A DNA stretch of 64,000 nt from assembly GCF_000719775.1 (NCBI RefSeq), contig NZ_JOHR01000015.1, forward strand, positions 62,001 through 126,000. Direction: 5' to 3'. Of the stretch, positions 43,099 to 56,019 are shown in pieces. The notes under the pieces were generated by a model. That model ran no database searches. It was not told the DNA's origin and saw only the letters and a program-made list of their open reading frames with translations. The translations under genes and the position numbers were made by a program. Positions within the stretch are counted from its first letter, which is position 1. Each line of letters starts with the position of its first letter. Source of the DNA: Streptomyces sp. NRRL F-5135 (lineage in GTDB: Bacteria > Actinomycetota > Actinomycetes > Streptomycetales > Streptomycetaceae).

Positions 43099-44484
43099 GT
43101 GATGAAGCGCGATGGGAAACAAGTGCCCGGTGGGGCGAGTGCGGGGTCGGGCGCGGGGTCGAGCGGCGGTATGAGAAGAGGGAGAGGACCGGGGAGGAAG
43201 CCGGGACGAGGCTGGCTCCTCCGCCTGGTCATCGCCTTCGCGTTCGCCCAGTGCGCGGTGTCGATGGCGCGGCCCGCGACCGCCTACCGGGCCCTCGGCG
43301 TGGGAGCGGACGAACGTGCCGTCGGTGTGATCGCCGGCGCGTACGCGCTGCTGCCGCTCTTCGCCGCCGTGCCGCTCGGCCGCAGGACCGACCGGGGCCG
43401 GTGCGCGCCGCTGCTGGTCGTCGGTGTCGTCCTGATATCGGCGGGGTGCGCGCTCAGCGGCCTCGCGGGCTCGCTCGCCTCCCTCGCCGTCTGGAGCGGT
43501 GTGATGGGGCTCGGCCATCTCTGCTTCGTCATCGGCGGCCAGTCGATCGTCGCCCGCCGCAGCGCGCCGGAGGACCAGGACCGCAACTTCGGTCACTTCA
43601 CCATCGGCGTCTCGCTGGGACAGCTCATGGGCCCGGTCGCGGCCGGGCTGTTCGTCTCCGGCCAGGGCGACGAGATGGCCCGCACGAGCGCCCTCGCCCT
43701 GCTGGCCGCCGCCGCGACGGGCGCCGTGGCCTGCACCTCGCTCTGGCGGATCGAGGACCGTACGGCGGTGTGGGGAGCCGCTTCCGAACCGTCCGGCAAG
43801 GCCCCCGTCCTGGGCATCCTGCGCACCCGGGGCGTGGGCGCGGGCATCTTCATCAGCCTGGCCGTGCTCTCCGCGACGGACGTCCTCACCGCGTACCTGC
43901 CGGTGATCGGCGAGGAGCGCGGCATCGCCCCGGGCGTGGTCGGCCTGCTGCTGAGCCTGCGCGCGGCGGCCACCATCGCCTGCCGCCTGGTGATGACCCC
44001 GATGCTCCGCCTGCTCGGCCGTACGGTCCTGCTCACCGTCACGTGCCTGACCGGCGGGCTGCTGTGCGCGGGTATCGCCCTGCCGGTGCCCGTGTGGGCG
44101 CTGGCCGTGATGCTGTCGGCGCTGGGGTTCTGCCTCGGGGTGGGCCAGCCGCTGTCGATGACGACGGTCGTACGGGCCGCCCCCGACGGCGCCCGCTCCA
44201 CCGCCCTGGCCCTCCGCCTCACCGGCAACCGCCTGGGCCAGGTGGCGGCCCCCGCCTCGGCCGGACTGGTCGCCGGCCTGGTGGGCACGGCCGCGCCCTT
44301 CGTGATGCTGGGGGTGCTGTTGCTGATGGCGGGAGTCCTGGGAGCGCGAGGACCGGGCCGTACGGGGACGGACGAAACGGAGGACGCCGGTACGGAGAGG
44401 CGCGACGCGGAGGGCGCCGGTACGGGCGACGTCGGTACGGAGGGGTCCGGCACTGTCGGGCCGCCGGGACGACCGGTGATCTGA
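43099..44484 (+). CDS. Major facilitator superfamily transporter
   Basis: The 461-residue protein has 12 hydrophobic segments and the MFS loop motif GRRTDRGRC after segment 2. The N-terminus (1-35) is Gly/Arg-rich; ATG 43102 or 43171 are alternative starts to GTG 43099. The C-terminal 45 residues are acidic Gly/Thr repeats (AGTGDVGTEGSGT). It is four bases from the end of the CitMHS gene and most likely co-transcribed. Substrate is unknown; a metabolite exporter is a reasonable default. Confidence 0.87.
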   Translation: MMKRDGKQVPGGASAGSGAGSSGGMRRGRGPGRKPGRGWLLRLVIAFAFAQCAVSMARPATAYRALGVGADERAVGVIAGAYALLPLFAAVPLGRRTDRGRCAPLLVVGVVLISAGCALSGLAGSLASLAVWSGVMGLGHLCFVIGGQSIVARRSAPEDQDRNFGHFTIGVSLGQLMGPVAAGLFVSGQGDEMARTSALALLAAAATGAVACTSLWRIEDRTAVWGAASEPSGKAPVLGILRTRGVGAGIFISLAVLSATDVLTAYLPVIGEERGIAPGVVGLLLSLRAAATIACRLVMTPMLRLLGRTVLLTVTCLTGGLLCAGIALPVPVWALAVMLSALGFCLGVGQPLSMTTVVRAAPDGARSTALALRLTGNRLGQVAAPASAGLVAGLVGTAAPFVMLGVLLLMAGVLGARGPGRTGTDETEDAGTERRDAEGAGTGDVGTEGSGTVGPPGRPVI

Positions 44485-45107
44485 CGCCTCTTGCGTGAGG
44501 CGTTGCGTCAAGCGGTACCGCACGCGCGGGACCTGCCGTACGCGCGGTGAGAGGCAGGTCGTAGGCCGACGAGGTGCCCAGGTCCTCGCCGTCCCACGTC
44601 ACGACGCGGGTCGTACGCGGCCGGCCAGGGGGCTGCAGGACGCCGCGAACGAGCCGGGCCTCCCCGCTCCCCGTTCCGGCGAGTGGCGCGCACACGAAGT
44701 GCAGAAGCCGCGCCATGATTGCCCGGTGTGCCTCGGCCATGTCCCCTGCTTCGCCGAGGGGCTGCTCACGGTCGGCCTCTCCGGGTTTCACACCGTGCTC
44801 CAAGGGTTGACCGCCGGTGAGTCCGGGGTCTTTCGAGAGGCTGGGGACGACAGAGGCACGCCGGCGCGTCGCTGATCTATCCGTACTGTCCACATCTCGC
44901 TCAATCAATCACGTGTGTCCCGAACAGGCCGGTTGCCCAGCTCGGATCGCACATGAAGGGGTGAACAGCCCACGTCCGGCCCCCGGTGGTGTACTCCGCT
45001 ACACCTCTCATTCGGGTCTGCGCCGTAGTGATCGGCCGCCCGGCGGCTGGTGTGCTGATCACACCGAAAGTGCGCCGAGAGCACGCCGTCTTCCTGAGGA
45101 GCCTGTG
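44485..45107. other. 623-base gap between MFS and CPBP genes
   Basis: No gene is convincing. A minus-strand reading frame across 44500-44880 has some non-random-looking stretches (e.g. MARLLHFVCAPL, TWDGEDLGTSSAYDLPL) but no start, domain or ribosome site, so it may be a decayed gene. GC content dips near 44870-45000, where promoters for the CPBP gene are expected. Confidence 0.4.
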
Positions 45108-46097
45108 GTGTCAGTCCACACTCGTACGAGCCCGCCCACCGTGCACCGCCCCGCCCGTGGCGGGCTGCGCGGGGTCATCGGCCGGGCGCCACTGACCTGG
45201 TTCTTCGTCATGGCGACGGCGCTGAGCTGGGCCGCGTGGACGCCGTACGTCGTGGCCGAGACCGGGCTCGGGCTGGTGGAGCTGAACATCCCGGTGCTGC
45301 TCGGCAGCACTCAGCTGGTCGGGGTGCTGCCCGGCGCGTACCTCGGGCCGATCACGGCGGCGTTCCTCGTGACGGCCGCCACCGACGGTCGCGCCGGGCT
45401 GCGGAAGTGGGCCGGAAGGCTGACGAAGTGGCGGGTCAGCCCGCGCTGGTACGTGGCGGTCGTCGTCAGTGTTCCTCTTGTCCTCATCATCACCACACTG
45501 CCGCTGGCCGGCGGAGACGTCCGGATGCCGTCCGTCGCCGTGCTGGCCGCCTACCTGCCGATGCTGGCCTTCCAGATGATCACCACCGGGCTCGCGGAGG
45601 AGCCCGGCTGGCGGGACTTCGCGCTGCCGCGCCTCCAGCCGAAGTACGGCCCGCTCAAGGGCACGCTCGTCCTCGGGCCGCTGTGGGGCATGTGGCACCT
45701 TCCGCTGTTCCTCACGGAGTGGGGCGGCTGGCCGGACATCGACTGGGTGACCCCCGTCGTGTTCGTCGCCGGTGCCGTCACCGTCAGCATCGTCATGACC
45801 TGGGTGTTCAACCGAACCGGGGAGAGCCTGCCGCTGGCCATGCTGCTGCACGTCAGCATCAACACCTACGTCTCGGTCGCCGCGGCGGACATGTTCCCGT
45901 CGTACGACTGGCAGCACGGCGCCCACACGGTCCTGCTGATCTCCTCCGGTGCCGCGGCCCTCGTCATCCTGGTCGCGACCCGCGGCCGTCTCGGTTACCG
46001 GGACCCGGCGGAAAACGCGGCACCCGCCTCCGGCGCGGCACCCGCCTCCGGCGAGCCGGCCGCCGAGGCCGGGGGGAGCTCGTCCGTCACGAGGTGA
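45108..46097 (+). CDS. CPBP family intramembrane glutamic endopeptidase-like protein
   Basis: The 329-residue membrane protein has about eight hydrophobic segments and the CPBP (Abi/CAAX-like) motifs: AEEPGWRDFALPRLQ (motif 1 with the Glu pair and Arg), PLWGMWHLPLF (His) and MLLHVSIN (His). Such proteins cut prenylated or other membrane-bound substrates, or protect against bacteriocins. GTG 45108 follows TGAGGAG by about six bases. The tail repeats AAPASG. It is convergent with a LysR gene. No bacteriocin locus is adjacent, so the role stays open. Confidence 0.88.
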   Translation: MSVHTRTSPPTVHRPARGGLRGVIGRAPLTWFFVMATALSWAAWTPYVVAETGLGLVELNIPVLLGSTQLVGVLPGAYLGPITAAFLVTAATDGRAGLRKWAGRLTKWRVSPRWYVAVVVSVPLVLIITTLPLAGGDVRMPSVAVLAAYLPMLAFQMITTGLAEEPGWRDFALPRLQPKYGPLKGTLVLGPLWGMWHLPLFLTEWGGWPDIDWVTPVVFVAGAVTVSIVMTWVFNRTGESLPLAMLLHVSINTYVSVAAADMFPSYDWQHGAHTVLLISSGAAALVILVATRGRLGYRDPAENAAPASGAAPASGEPAAEAGGSSSVTR

Positions 46098-46178
46098 CGT
46101 GGGCGAGGAAGCCGCGGGGCCAGGTGTCCGGGCTGACGACCGCGCACGGCGCCCCTCGGGACGTGGTAGAGGCTCGGG

Positions 46179-47126
46179 TCACGACTCCCGGTGAACGCTC
46201 CGGGCCCAGTCCGGTATCCAGATGTCCGTGCCGGGATCGTCCGGGCGCGGGGACTCGAGGTACTCGCGCAGCGCGGCGAGCCCCGGGTGCGGGTTGTCGG
46301 CGCGCCACAGCAGCGAGTGCGGGTAGACGGGGGTCGGGTCGCGCAGCGGAACGCGCCGCAGGTCGTGGCCCACGGGCCAGACGAGGGGGGTTCGGTCGCT
46401 GAGGAACGTCGCCAGGGTCGAGGAGTCGGCGATGGTGTCAATGAGGGCGTCGACGCCGAAGTTGGGGCCGATCGTGTCGATGGTGAACCCGAACTCGGCG
46501 GCGAGGGCGTCATAGTAGGCGGTCCACTCGGTCCCGGGCTCGTTGCCGGGCATCCAGACGCGGTGACCGGCCAGTTGGCCGGGCGTGACCGAGCGGGCCG
46601 AGGCGAACGGGTGGCCCGGCCCGACGCACAGCTGGAGCGGCTCGTTCAGCACCGGTACGGCCTCGATGCCGTCGGGCAGGGGCCGTCCGGGCACGGCGAC
46701 GGCGCGGAAGGTCGCGTCGATCGTGCCGGACCGGACGGCCGCGATCGCCTCCTCCGACGCGAAGAGGGTGATGACGTCGAGGTCGAATTCGGGGTGGGCG
46801 CGGTGGAAGTCCCGTAGCACGCCGGCGACCGCGACCCGTCGGCGGATCACGTCGACACGCAGGGGGCGCCGGCCGGGGCGTACGGAATCGGACGCCCGGT
46901 CCGCGGCGTCGAGGAGCGCGCGGGCATGGGGCAGGAACGCCTGCCCGTCGATGGTGAGGTGCACCCCGCGCGCGGCGCGGGCGAACAGCTGGACGCCGAG
47001 GTCCTTCTCCAGCGCGGCGACGCGCTTGGAGACGGCTTGCTGGGTGATCGCCAGCTCGGCGGCGGCGAGCTGGAACTGTCCCGCGTCAACGGCGGCGACA
47101 AAGGTTCGTACGGCGGTGAGATCCAC
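46179..47126 (-). CDS. LysR-family transcriptional regulator
   Basis: GTG 47126 gives the classic LysR opening MDLTAVRTFVAAVDAGQ; GTG 47147 would add seven residues. The 315-residue protein has the helix-turn-helix FQLAAAELAITQQAVSKRVAALE and a full effector domain. It is divergent from the extra DnaE gene by 220 bases. The dyad ACAAC-GAGTG-GTTGT at 47146-47160 lies at its start and may be autoregulatory. No metabolic target gene is evident; the neighbouring CPBP gene is a possibility. Confidence 0.88.
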   Translation of the reverse strand: MDLTAVRTFVAAVDAGQFQLAAAELAITQQAVSKRVAALEKDLGVQLFARAARGVHLTIDGQAFLPHARALLDAADRASDSVRPGRRPLRVDVIRRRVAVAGVLRDFHRAHPEFDLDVITLFASEEAIAAVRSGTIDATFRAVAVPGRPLPDGIEAVPVLNEPLQLCVGPGHPFASARSVTPGQLAGHRVWMPGNEPGTEWTAYYDALAAEFGFTIDTIGPNFGVDALIDTIADSSTLATFLSDRTPLVWPVGHDLRRVPLRDPTPVYPHSLLWRADNPHPGLAALREYLESPRPDDPGTDIWIPDWARSVHRES

Positions 47127-47346
47127 GTCGGCATCGTAGATACGCACAACGAGTGGTTGTCCGGCGGGGGTGAATTGGTTGTTTGATTCCGTTACGCGCG
47201 GCCCGCTTTGATGGCTCCGGTCAACCGGTGGTCGCCCCGCCGGGACCGCTCCGGCGCCGTCCCCGCCCGCGTCGTCCCGTGGGAGAGGCCGAGGCGGCCG
47301 AGACGACCGCCCACACGCCCCGAGGTGCCTGAGAGGTGACTGACAC

Positions 47347-51030
<3,684 letters not shown>

Positions 51031-51061
51031 CGCGGAACGGGACGGGAAACGCGGCGGCACG

Positions 51062-51107
51062 GCCGTACGGATCGCGCCGACCGTACGGCCGGCGCGATCC
51101 GTACGGC
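51062..51107. terminator. Bidirectional terminator between DnaE and EamA genes
   Basis: A perfect 17-base-pair stem (GCCGTACGGATCGCGCC and complement) with a 12-base loop lies 31 bases after the DnaE stop and 30 bases from the convergent EamA stop. Confidence 0.9.
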
Positions 51108-51137
51108 TGAAGGATTTTGTACGGCCGCCGGGACGTG

Positions 51138-52247
51138 TCAGGCCGGTCGGCGCGGGCGCACGCGGGAGCGCGAGCGCGACACCGCCACGCCGGCCAGGCA
51201 CAGCGCCCCGCCGACGAGGGTGAGCGGGGCCGGGAGTTCGCCGAGGGCCAGCCAGGACATCAGGACCACCAGCGCGGGCACGGCGTACGTGGTCGCCCCC
51301 ATCCGGCCCGCCGTCGTACGGGCCAGGGCGTACGCCCAGGTCGTGAAGGCCAGCGCGGTCGGGAAGACGCCCAGGTACACCATGTTGAGCGTCGCCGACA
51401 CCGGCGCCCCGCCCGCCTGGTCCACCAGTTGGCCCGCGAACGGCAGACAGGCCACCGCGCCGATGGCACAGCCGAACGTCGTCACCTGGAGCGCGCTCGC
51501 CCGCGCCAGAGCCGGCTTCTGCGCGACCACCCCGCCCGCGTACGCCACCGCCGCCAGCAGGCAGAGCAGCACCCCGAGGACCGAGGCGTCGCCGCCTCCG
51601 CCCGACATCGACAGACCGACCACGACCGCGCCCGCGAACGACACGGCCATGCCCGCCAGCAGCCGGGGCGGCAGGCTCTCGCGCAGCAGCCGGCCACCGA
51701 GCAGGGCGATCAGGAGCGGGCCGATGTTCACGACCATCGCCGCGGTGCCCGCGTCGACCTCCTGCTCGCCCCAGTTGAGCACCACCATGTACACGCCGAA
51801 CCACAGGACGCCCGAGACGACGATCCCGGGCCACGCCGCCCGGGGCGGCACTCCCTCGCGCCGTACCAGGCAGAACACGCCCAGCACGAGCGCCCCGGTC
51901 AGCAGCCTGCCGAGCGCCAGCGCGCCCGGGGAGTAGGCCGCACCGGCGCTGCGGATCGAGACGAAGGCCGACGCCCAGAGGAGGACCGTCACCCCGGCGG
52001 CGGCGACCGGCAGCCACGCCTTGGGAGCGGGGCCGGACACCGGGGGCGGGGGAGCCTCGGGGCCATGGGCCGCGGCCGGGCCCTGCGGGGTGTCGGCCGT
52101 CGGCGTACGAGCTGCCGCACCCGTGCCGGTTCCCGTACCCGCGTCCGTACCAGCATCCGCGGCTGTACCCGTACCCGTATCCGCGGTTGTGCCCGTACGC
52201 GCACCCGCGCCTGTGCCCGTACCGGTCCCGCGTATCGCACCTGTCAT
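51138..52247 (-). CDS. EamA/DMT-family membrane transporter
   Basis: The 369-residue protein has ten hydrophobic segments in two EamA halves (LLWASAFVSIRSAGAAYSP; LAAVAYAGGVVAQKPALA; YAVPALVVLMSWLALGELP). Family members export amino acids or metabolites. Residues 1-75 are a Thr/Gly/Ala-rich region built from short repeats (TGTGTGA-like) without known function; the transporter core starts at about residue 76. A later start is possible. It is 31 bases upstream of the ArsR stop on the same strand, so both may be co-transcribed. Confidence 0.88.
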   Translation of the reverse strand: MTGAIRGTGTGTGAGARTGTTADTGTGTAADAGTDAGTGTGTGAAARTPTADTPQGPAAAHGPEAPPPPVSGPAPKAWLPVAAAGVTVLLWASAFVSIRSAGAAYSPGALALGRLLTGALVLGVFCLVRREGVPPRAAWPGIVVSGVLWFGVYMVVLNWGEQEVDAGTAAMVVNIGPLLIALLGGRLLRESLPPRLLAGMAVSFAGAVVVGLSMSGGGGDASVLGVLLCLLAAVAYAGGVVAQKPALARASALQVTTFGCAIGAVACLPFAGQLVDQAGGAPVSATLNMVYLGVFPTALAFTTWAYALARTTAGRMGATTYAVPALVVLMSWLALGELPAPLTLVGGALCLAGVAVSRSRSRVRPRRPA

Positions 52248-52278
52248 GGTGCGACCGTACGTCGCCGGGCCTTCGGCC

Positions 52279-52989
52279 TCACCGCAATATCCCGGGGTCG
52301 ATCCCGAGCCGCTCGCGCAGCGCGAGCTCGCCGTCGTCGGTCACCTTCACCGCCCGGCCGGAGCCGATCCGCACGCACCAGCCGGACGCCAGCAGGTGGC
52401 GGCAGAGCGCCGCGCCCGCCACCCCGGCCAGATGCGGCTTGCGCTCGGTCCAGTCCAGGCACGGACGGACCAGGGGCCTGCGGCCCGTACGCTCCAGGCC
52501 GATGCCCTGCTCCCGGAACCAGTCGAGCCCCCGGTCGGTCAGCGCGAACCCGGTGTCCTGGCTGAGCAGTCCCCGGTCGGTCAGCGCGTCCGTGAGCGCG
52601 AGGCCGAGACGCCCCGCGAGATGGTCGTAGCAGGTGCGGCCCCGGGCGAGGGCGTGGCTCGCGCCCGCGGCCCGCAGCGTGCGGGGCGGCTCGCCGGACG
52701 GTTCGGCGTGCGCGGCCAGGTCCTCCACCAGGTGGGCGACCGCCGGTCCCGCGATTCTGAGGTAGCGATGCCGGCCCTGGCGCTCCTCGGTGAGCAGACC
52801 GCCCGCCACGAGTCTGCCCAGGTGCTCGCTGGCGGTGGAGGGCGCGACGCGGGCGTGCCGGGCCAGCTCGCCCGCCGTCCAGGCCCGGCCGTCGAGAAGC
52901 GCCAGGCAGAAGGCCGCGCGGGTCTCGTCGGCGAGGAGCGTGGCCAGGGCCGCGAGCCGGGGTCCTGTGGGGTCGGTGTCAGGGGCCAT
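52279..52989 (-). CDS. ArsR-type winged-helix regulator
   Basis: The 236-residue protein has an N-terminal ArsR helix-turn-helix (TAGELARHARVAPSTASEHLGRLVAGGLLTEERQGRHRYLRI, HTH_20 type) and a longer C-terminal part (residues 100-236) with PCLDWTERKPHLAGVAGAALC that is typical of this Streptomyces subgroup. A Cys pair occurs (CLDW...LC), so metal or redox sensing is possible but not shown. It precedes the EamA gene by 31 bases and is its likely regulator. ATG 52989 gives a compact N-terminus. Confidence 0.87.
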   Translation of the reverse strand: MAPDTDPTGPRLAALATLLADETRAAFCLALLDGRAWTAGELARHARVAPSTASEHLGRLVAGGLLTEERQGRHRYLRIAGPAVAHLVEDLAAHAEPSGEPPRTLRAAGASHALARGRTCYDHLAGRLGLALTDALTDRGLLSQDTGFALTDRGLDWFREQGIGLERTGRRPLVRPCLDWTERKPHLAGVAGAALCRHLLASGWCVRIGSGRAVKVTDDGELALRERLGIDPGILR

Positions 52990-53248
52990 GCGTCCAGAAT
53001 GCGCCAGGGACGTTTCGGCGGGGACCGTACGGTGTCGGTTCGCCCCGGGACGGTGCGGGTCCGCACCGGGACGGTGTCCGCCCGTCCGCGGTGCTCCGAG
53101 CACGTATGGCGGCCCGGGAGGAAGCGCGCCCTAAGCGCTTGCTCACCCGCGCGGTATGGTGTTCGACCTGGTCATGGTGCGAGCGGATGTACGAGTGGTC
53201 GTACGGACGGTACGGCCGGGGTACGAGCGGCGGGGACGAGGGCGAGCG

Positions 53249-53878
53249 ATGCGAACGGTGGAGCGCGCGGCGGACGGCGAGGGCGCGCCGTGGGGCGAGG
53301 TCGCACCCGAGGCGGCCAGGAAACTGCTGGTCGCCGCCGTCGAGGCGTTCGCCGAGCGCGGGTACCACGCCACCACCACCCGCGATATCGCGGGGCGCGC
53401 GGGGATGAGCCCGGCGGCCCTCTACATTCACTACAAGACCAAGGAGGAACTCCTCCACCGGATCAGCCGGGTGGGCCACGACAAGGCGCTGGAGATCCTC
53501 ACGGCGGCGGCCGACGGCGGCGGCACGGCGGCCGACCGGCTGGCGTCCGCCGTCCGCTCCTTCGTCCGCTGGCACGCGGAGCAGCACACGACGGCGCGGG
53601 TGGTCCAGTACGAGCTGGACGCGCTCGGCCCGGAACACCGGGCGGAGATCATGGAACTGCGGCGCGGTATCGACGCGGCGGTACGGCGGATCATCGCGGA
53701 CGGCGTGCGGGACGGCGAGTTCGACGTGCCCGACGTGCCGGGGACGACGCTGGCGGTGCTGTCGCTCTGCGTCGACGTGGCGCGCTGGTTCAGCGCCGCG
53801 GGGGCACGTACGCCCGACGAGGTCGGCGCGCTCTACGCCGGCCTCGTACTGCGCATGGTGTCGGCCGCCGACAGGTAG
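53249..53878 (+). CDS. TetR-family regulator
   Basis: The 209-residue protein has the TetR helix-turn-helix (KLLVAAVEAFAERGYHATTTRDIAGRAGMSPAALYIHYKTKEEL) and a C-terminal domain of the KstR2-like group that often controls lipid or steroid breakdown. ATG 53249 is chosen; an upstream GTG at 53156 would add 31 non-conserved residues. It is convergent with a MaoC-like gene, 70 bases apart. That link to acyl-CoA metabolism is suggestive only. Confidence 0.88.
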   Translation: MRTVERAADGEGAPWGEVAPEAARKLLVAAVEAFAERGYHATTTRDIAGRAGMSPAALYIHYKTKEELLHRISRVGHDKALEILTAAADGGGTAADRLASAVRSFVRWHAEQHTTARVVQYELDALGPEHRAEIMELRRGIDAAVRRIIADGVRDGEFDVPDVPGTTLAVLSLCVDVARWFSAAGARTPDEVGALYAGLVLRMVSAADR

Positions 53879-53902
53879 GCCGCCGACAGGCAGGTGGGGA
53901 GA

Positions 53903-53956
53903 GGCGGGCGCGTACGAAGTGGCGGGCGCGTACGAAGCGGCGGACGCGTCAGAAGT
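53903..53956. repeat. 18-base tandem repeat (three copies) across the MaoC stop
   Basis: Copies at 53903-53920, 53921-53938 and 53939-53956 share GGCGGGCGCGTACGAAG; the third has diverged and contains the MaoC stop codon. A 15-base duplication (GCCGCCGACAGGYAG) precedes them at the TetR stop. Confidence 0.8.
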
Positions 53957-54413
53957 AGAAGCGCGAGACGGACTCCGCCACGCACACCGGCTTGTCGCCG
54001 CCCTCGCGCTCGACCGTGATCCGCGCGACCACCTGGACTCCGCCCTCGCCCCCGTCCGTGACCTCCGCCAGGACGCCGGAGGCGCGCAGCCGTGAGCCGA
54101 CGGGGACGGGGGAGGGGAAACGCACCTTGTTGGTGCCGTAGTTGAGGGCCATCTTCACGTTCTCCACGCGCAGGATCTGCGGGACGAACACCGGCAGCAG
54201 CGACAGCGTCAGATAGCCGTGCGCGATGGTCGTGCCGAACGGGCCGGCCGCCGCGGCCTCCGGATCCACGTGGATCCATTGGTGATCACCGGTGGCCTCG
54301 GCGAAGAGGTCGATCCGCTTCTGGTCGACCTCCAGCCAGTCACTGTGTCCGAGCCGTGCGCCGGCCCCCGCGCACAGCTCCTCGGCGGAGGTGAAGACTT
54401 TCGGCTCGGCCAT
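53949..54413 (-). CDS. MaoC-like (R)-enoyl-CoA hydratase-type hot-dog protein
   Basis: The 154-residue protein has the hydratase-2 motif in FAEATGDHQWIHVDPEAA with the catalytic Asp and His, then GPFGTTIAHGYLTLSL. Single hot-dog MaoC proteins hydrate (2E)-enoyl-CoA to (R)-3-hydroxyacyl-CoA, but many actinobacterial ones remain untested. ATG 54413 gives MAEPKVFTSAEEL, a standard N-terminus. It is divergent from the SoxR-type gene by 212 bases. Confidence 0.9.
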   Translation of the reverse strand: MAEPKVFTSAEELCAGAGARLGHSDWLEVDQKRIDLFAEATGDHQWIHVDPEAAAAGPFGTTIAHGYLTLSLLPVFVPQILRVENVKMALNYGTNKVRFPSPVPVGSRLRASGVLAEVTDGGEGGVQVVARITVEREGGDKPVCVAESVSRFYF

Positions 54414-54625
54414 GTTCCCGGTCCCTGCCCTTCCCAGCCCGTGACGCCCCGGATCCCGCTGTCTCTCGCTGTCTCTCGTGTCGATCGGCGCGCTGAGCGG
54501 CACTCGCCACCCGCGACTCGGTATCCGCCGCTCGCTGAGCGCTTGCTCAGCATGCGGGGCGCTCGTGCCGCTGTCAACGAGAGCGGCGTGCGCGTTCGTG
54601 GGAGGCGGACAGTAGGCTCAGAGGG

Positions 54626-55108
54626 GTGCCACAGATTCCCGAAAAGGTCCATGAGCTCACCGTCGGCCAGCTCTCCGCGCGTAGCGGCGCCGCCGTGTCC
54701 GCCCTGCACTTCTACGAGGCGAAGGGCTTGATCAGCAGCCGCAGGACGAGTGGCAACCAGCGCCGCTACAGCCGTGACGCGCTGCGCCGCGTGGCGTTCG
54801 TACGGGCCGCGCAGCGCGTCGGCATACCGCTCGCCACGATCCGGGACGCGCTGGCCGAGCTGCCCGAGGAGCGTACGCCCAACCGCGACGACTGGGCCCG
54901 GCTCTCCCGCGCCTGGCGATCCGAGCTGGACGAGCGCATCCGGCAGCTCGGTCGTCTCCGGGACCACCTCACCGACTGCATCGGCTGTGGCTGCCTCTCC
55001 TTGGACACCTGTGTCCTGTCCAACCCGGACGACGTCTTCGGTGAGCGTATGACGGGCTCGCGCCTGTTCCCGGAACGGCCGGCGCGCGAACGTACGTCGG
55101 ACCGCTGA
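54626..55108 (+). CDS. soxR: SoxR-type redox-sensing MerR regulator
   Basis: The 160-residue protein has a MerR helix-turn-helix ([26 protein letters not shown]) and the complete [2Fe-2S] cluster motif [12 protein letters not shown] with four Cys. In Streptomyces SoxR responds mainly to redox-active pigments such as actinorhodin rather than superoxide and controls a small set of oxidoreductase and efflux genes. The GTG start at 54626 is directly preceded by CAGAGG and a TAGGCT -10 candidate, so its leader is very short. The residue 1-10 extension and C-terminal tail fit the family. Confidence 0.95.
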   Translation: MPQIPEKVHELTVGQLSARSGAAVSALHFYEAKGLISSRRTSGNQRRYSRDALRRVAFVRAAQRVGIPLATIRDALAELPEERTPNRDDWARLSRAWRSELDERIRQLGRLRDHLTDCIGCGCLSLDTCVLSNPDDVFGERMTGSRLFPERPARERTSDR

Positions 55109-55151
55109 CACCGCGGGGGCGCACCGTCGCCGGCGTCGGCCCCCGCAGATC

Positions 55152-55763
55152 TCATGCCACCGACGCCAGTTCCCTCGACCGGACCCGCTTCGCCCGATTC
55201 AGCGCCTCGGACGTGAGAATGGGTTGCGGCACCACGATGCCGCAGCCCGTGCAGACCGGTCCTGACCACGGCTCGCACGACAGGTCCGGCCGCCAGACGA
55301 TCCCCGGTGCCGCGCACACCGGGCAGGTCGCGCCGGGACCCTTCTCCAGACCCGCGATCAGCCGGCGCAGTACCACGGCGAGTGACGCCGACGGATGGAC
55401 CGCCGGGTCGGCGCACCGGGCGACACCGTTCCCGCCCCAGGTCCGGCGGTGCCAGTCGTCGAAACTCCCGGGCCGCCGCAGCCCGTCGTGCTTCTCACGC
55501 CTGCGCCGCTCGGCGAACTCCCCTTCGTACGCGAGCCAGACGGCCCGCGCCTCCTCCAACTCCTCCAGCGCGGCGACCAGTCGCGCGGGCTCGGGGGCCC
55601 TGTCCTCGGGCTCGATGCCGTGCCGCGCGCACAGATGGTCCCAGGTCGCCCGATGCCCGTAGGGGGCGAATCGCTCCAGGCACTTGCGCAGTGAATACCG
55701 TCGCAAGGCCAGATCGCACCGCGGGTCACGCACCTGTCTCGCAAGACTCCGGAATCCGGCCAT
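55152..55763 (-). CDS. Conserved hypothetical protein with C-terminal zinc ribbon
   Basis: The 203-residue protein has a helical N-terminus (MAGFRSLARQVRDPRCDLALRRYSLRKCLERF, in two pieces), a middle region with HDGLRRPGSFDDWHRRTWGG, and a C-terminal CPVC-x20-CTGC pair that should bind zinc. I recognise it only as a Streptomyces family of unknown function. GGAGGTGG lies about seven bases before ATG 55763. It may bind nucleic acid or act in a complex. It is divergent from the penicillin-acylase-like gene and convergent with soxR. Confidence 0.75.
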   Translation of the reverse strand: MAGFRSLARQVRDPRCDLALRRYSLRKCLERFAPYGHRATWDHLCARHGIEPEDRAPEPARLVAALEELEEARAVWLAYEGEFAERRRREKHDGLRRPGSFDDWHRRTWGGNGVARCADPAVHPSASLAVVLRRLIAGLEKGPGATCPVCAAPGIVWRPDLSCEPWSGPVCTGCGIVVPQPILTSEALNRAKRVRSRELASVA

Positions 55764-55962
55764 CGCATGCCACCTCCGTCGATACTTCGGCGTTGAGGAA
55801 TGGACGTACGTCTGCCCCATTCGGATCCATCAAAAAGCAGATTGCTTCCGAGAGGCGGGCATTTGGGGCATAGCGACCAGAATTCGAAGGCGATTCTCAG
55901 GAAGGCGTCCGGTGTTCGCCATTCGTAGTTCACGATTCGGAAAAGCTGACCGATGTTCATCT

Positions 55963-55988
55963 TACTGACGAGTCATACCGGCGGTAAC
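55963..55988. promoter_or_regulatory. TACTGACGAGT / TACCGGCGGTAAC sites before the acylase gene
   Basis: TACTGACGAGT (55963-55973) and TACCGGCGGTAAC (55976-55988) lie 32-57 bases before the gene and resemble the TACTGACGCGTAAC and TACTCGTGCGTAAC pair before the secreted lipase. They may be bound by the same regulator. Confidence 0.4.
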
Positions 55989-56019
55989 CTCCGGCGCACC
56001 GTCCTCCCCGAGGAGACCC

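Noticed and set aside
44219..44908. Minus-strand gene overlapping the MFS end and the following gap
   Set aside because: No ribosome site, no domain, Pro/Arg-rich sequence over the MFS gene; at most a decayed fragment.
46098..46178. Fragment resembling a DUF397-like C-terminus between CPBP and LysR
   Set aside because: Only about 25 suggestive residues and no start; too short to support a pseudogene call.
53156..53248. Extended N-terminus of the TetR protein
   Set aside because: The 31 extra residues are Val/Arg-rich without family similarity; ATG 53249 gives the expected start.
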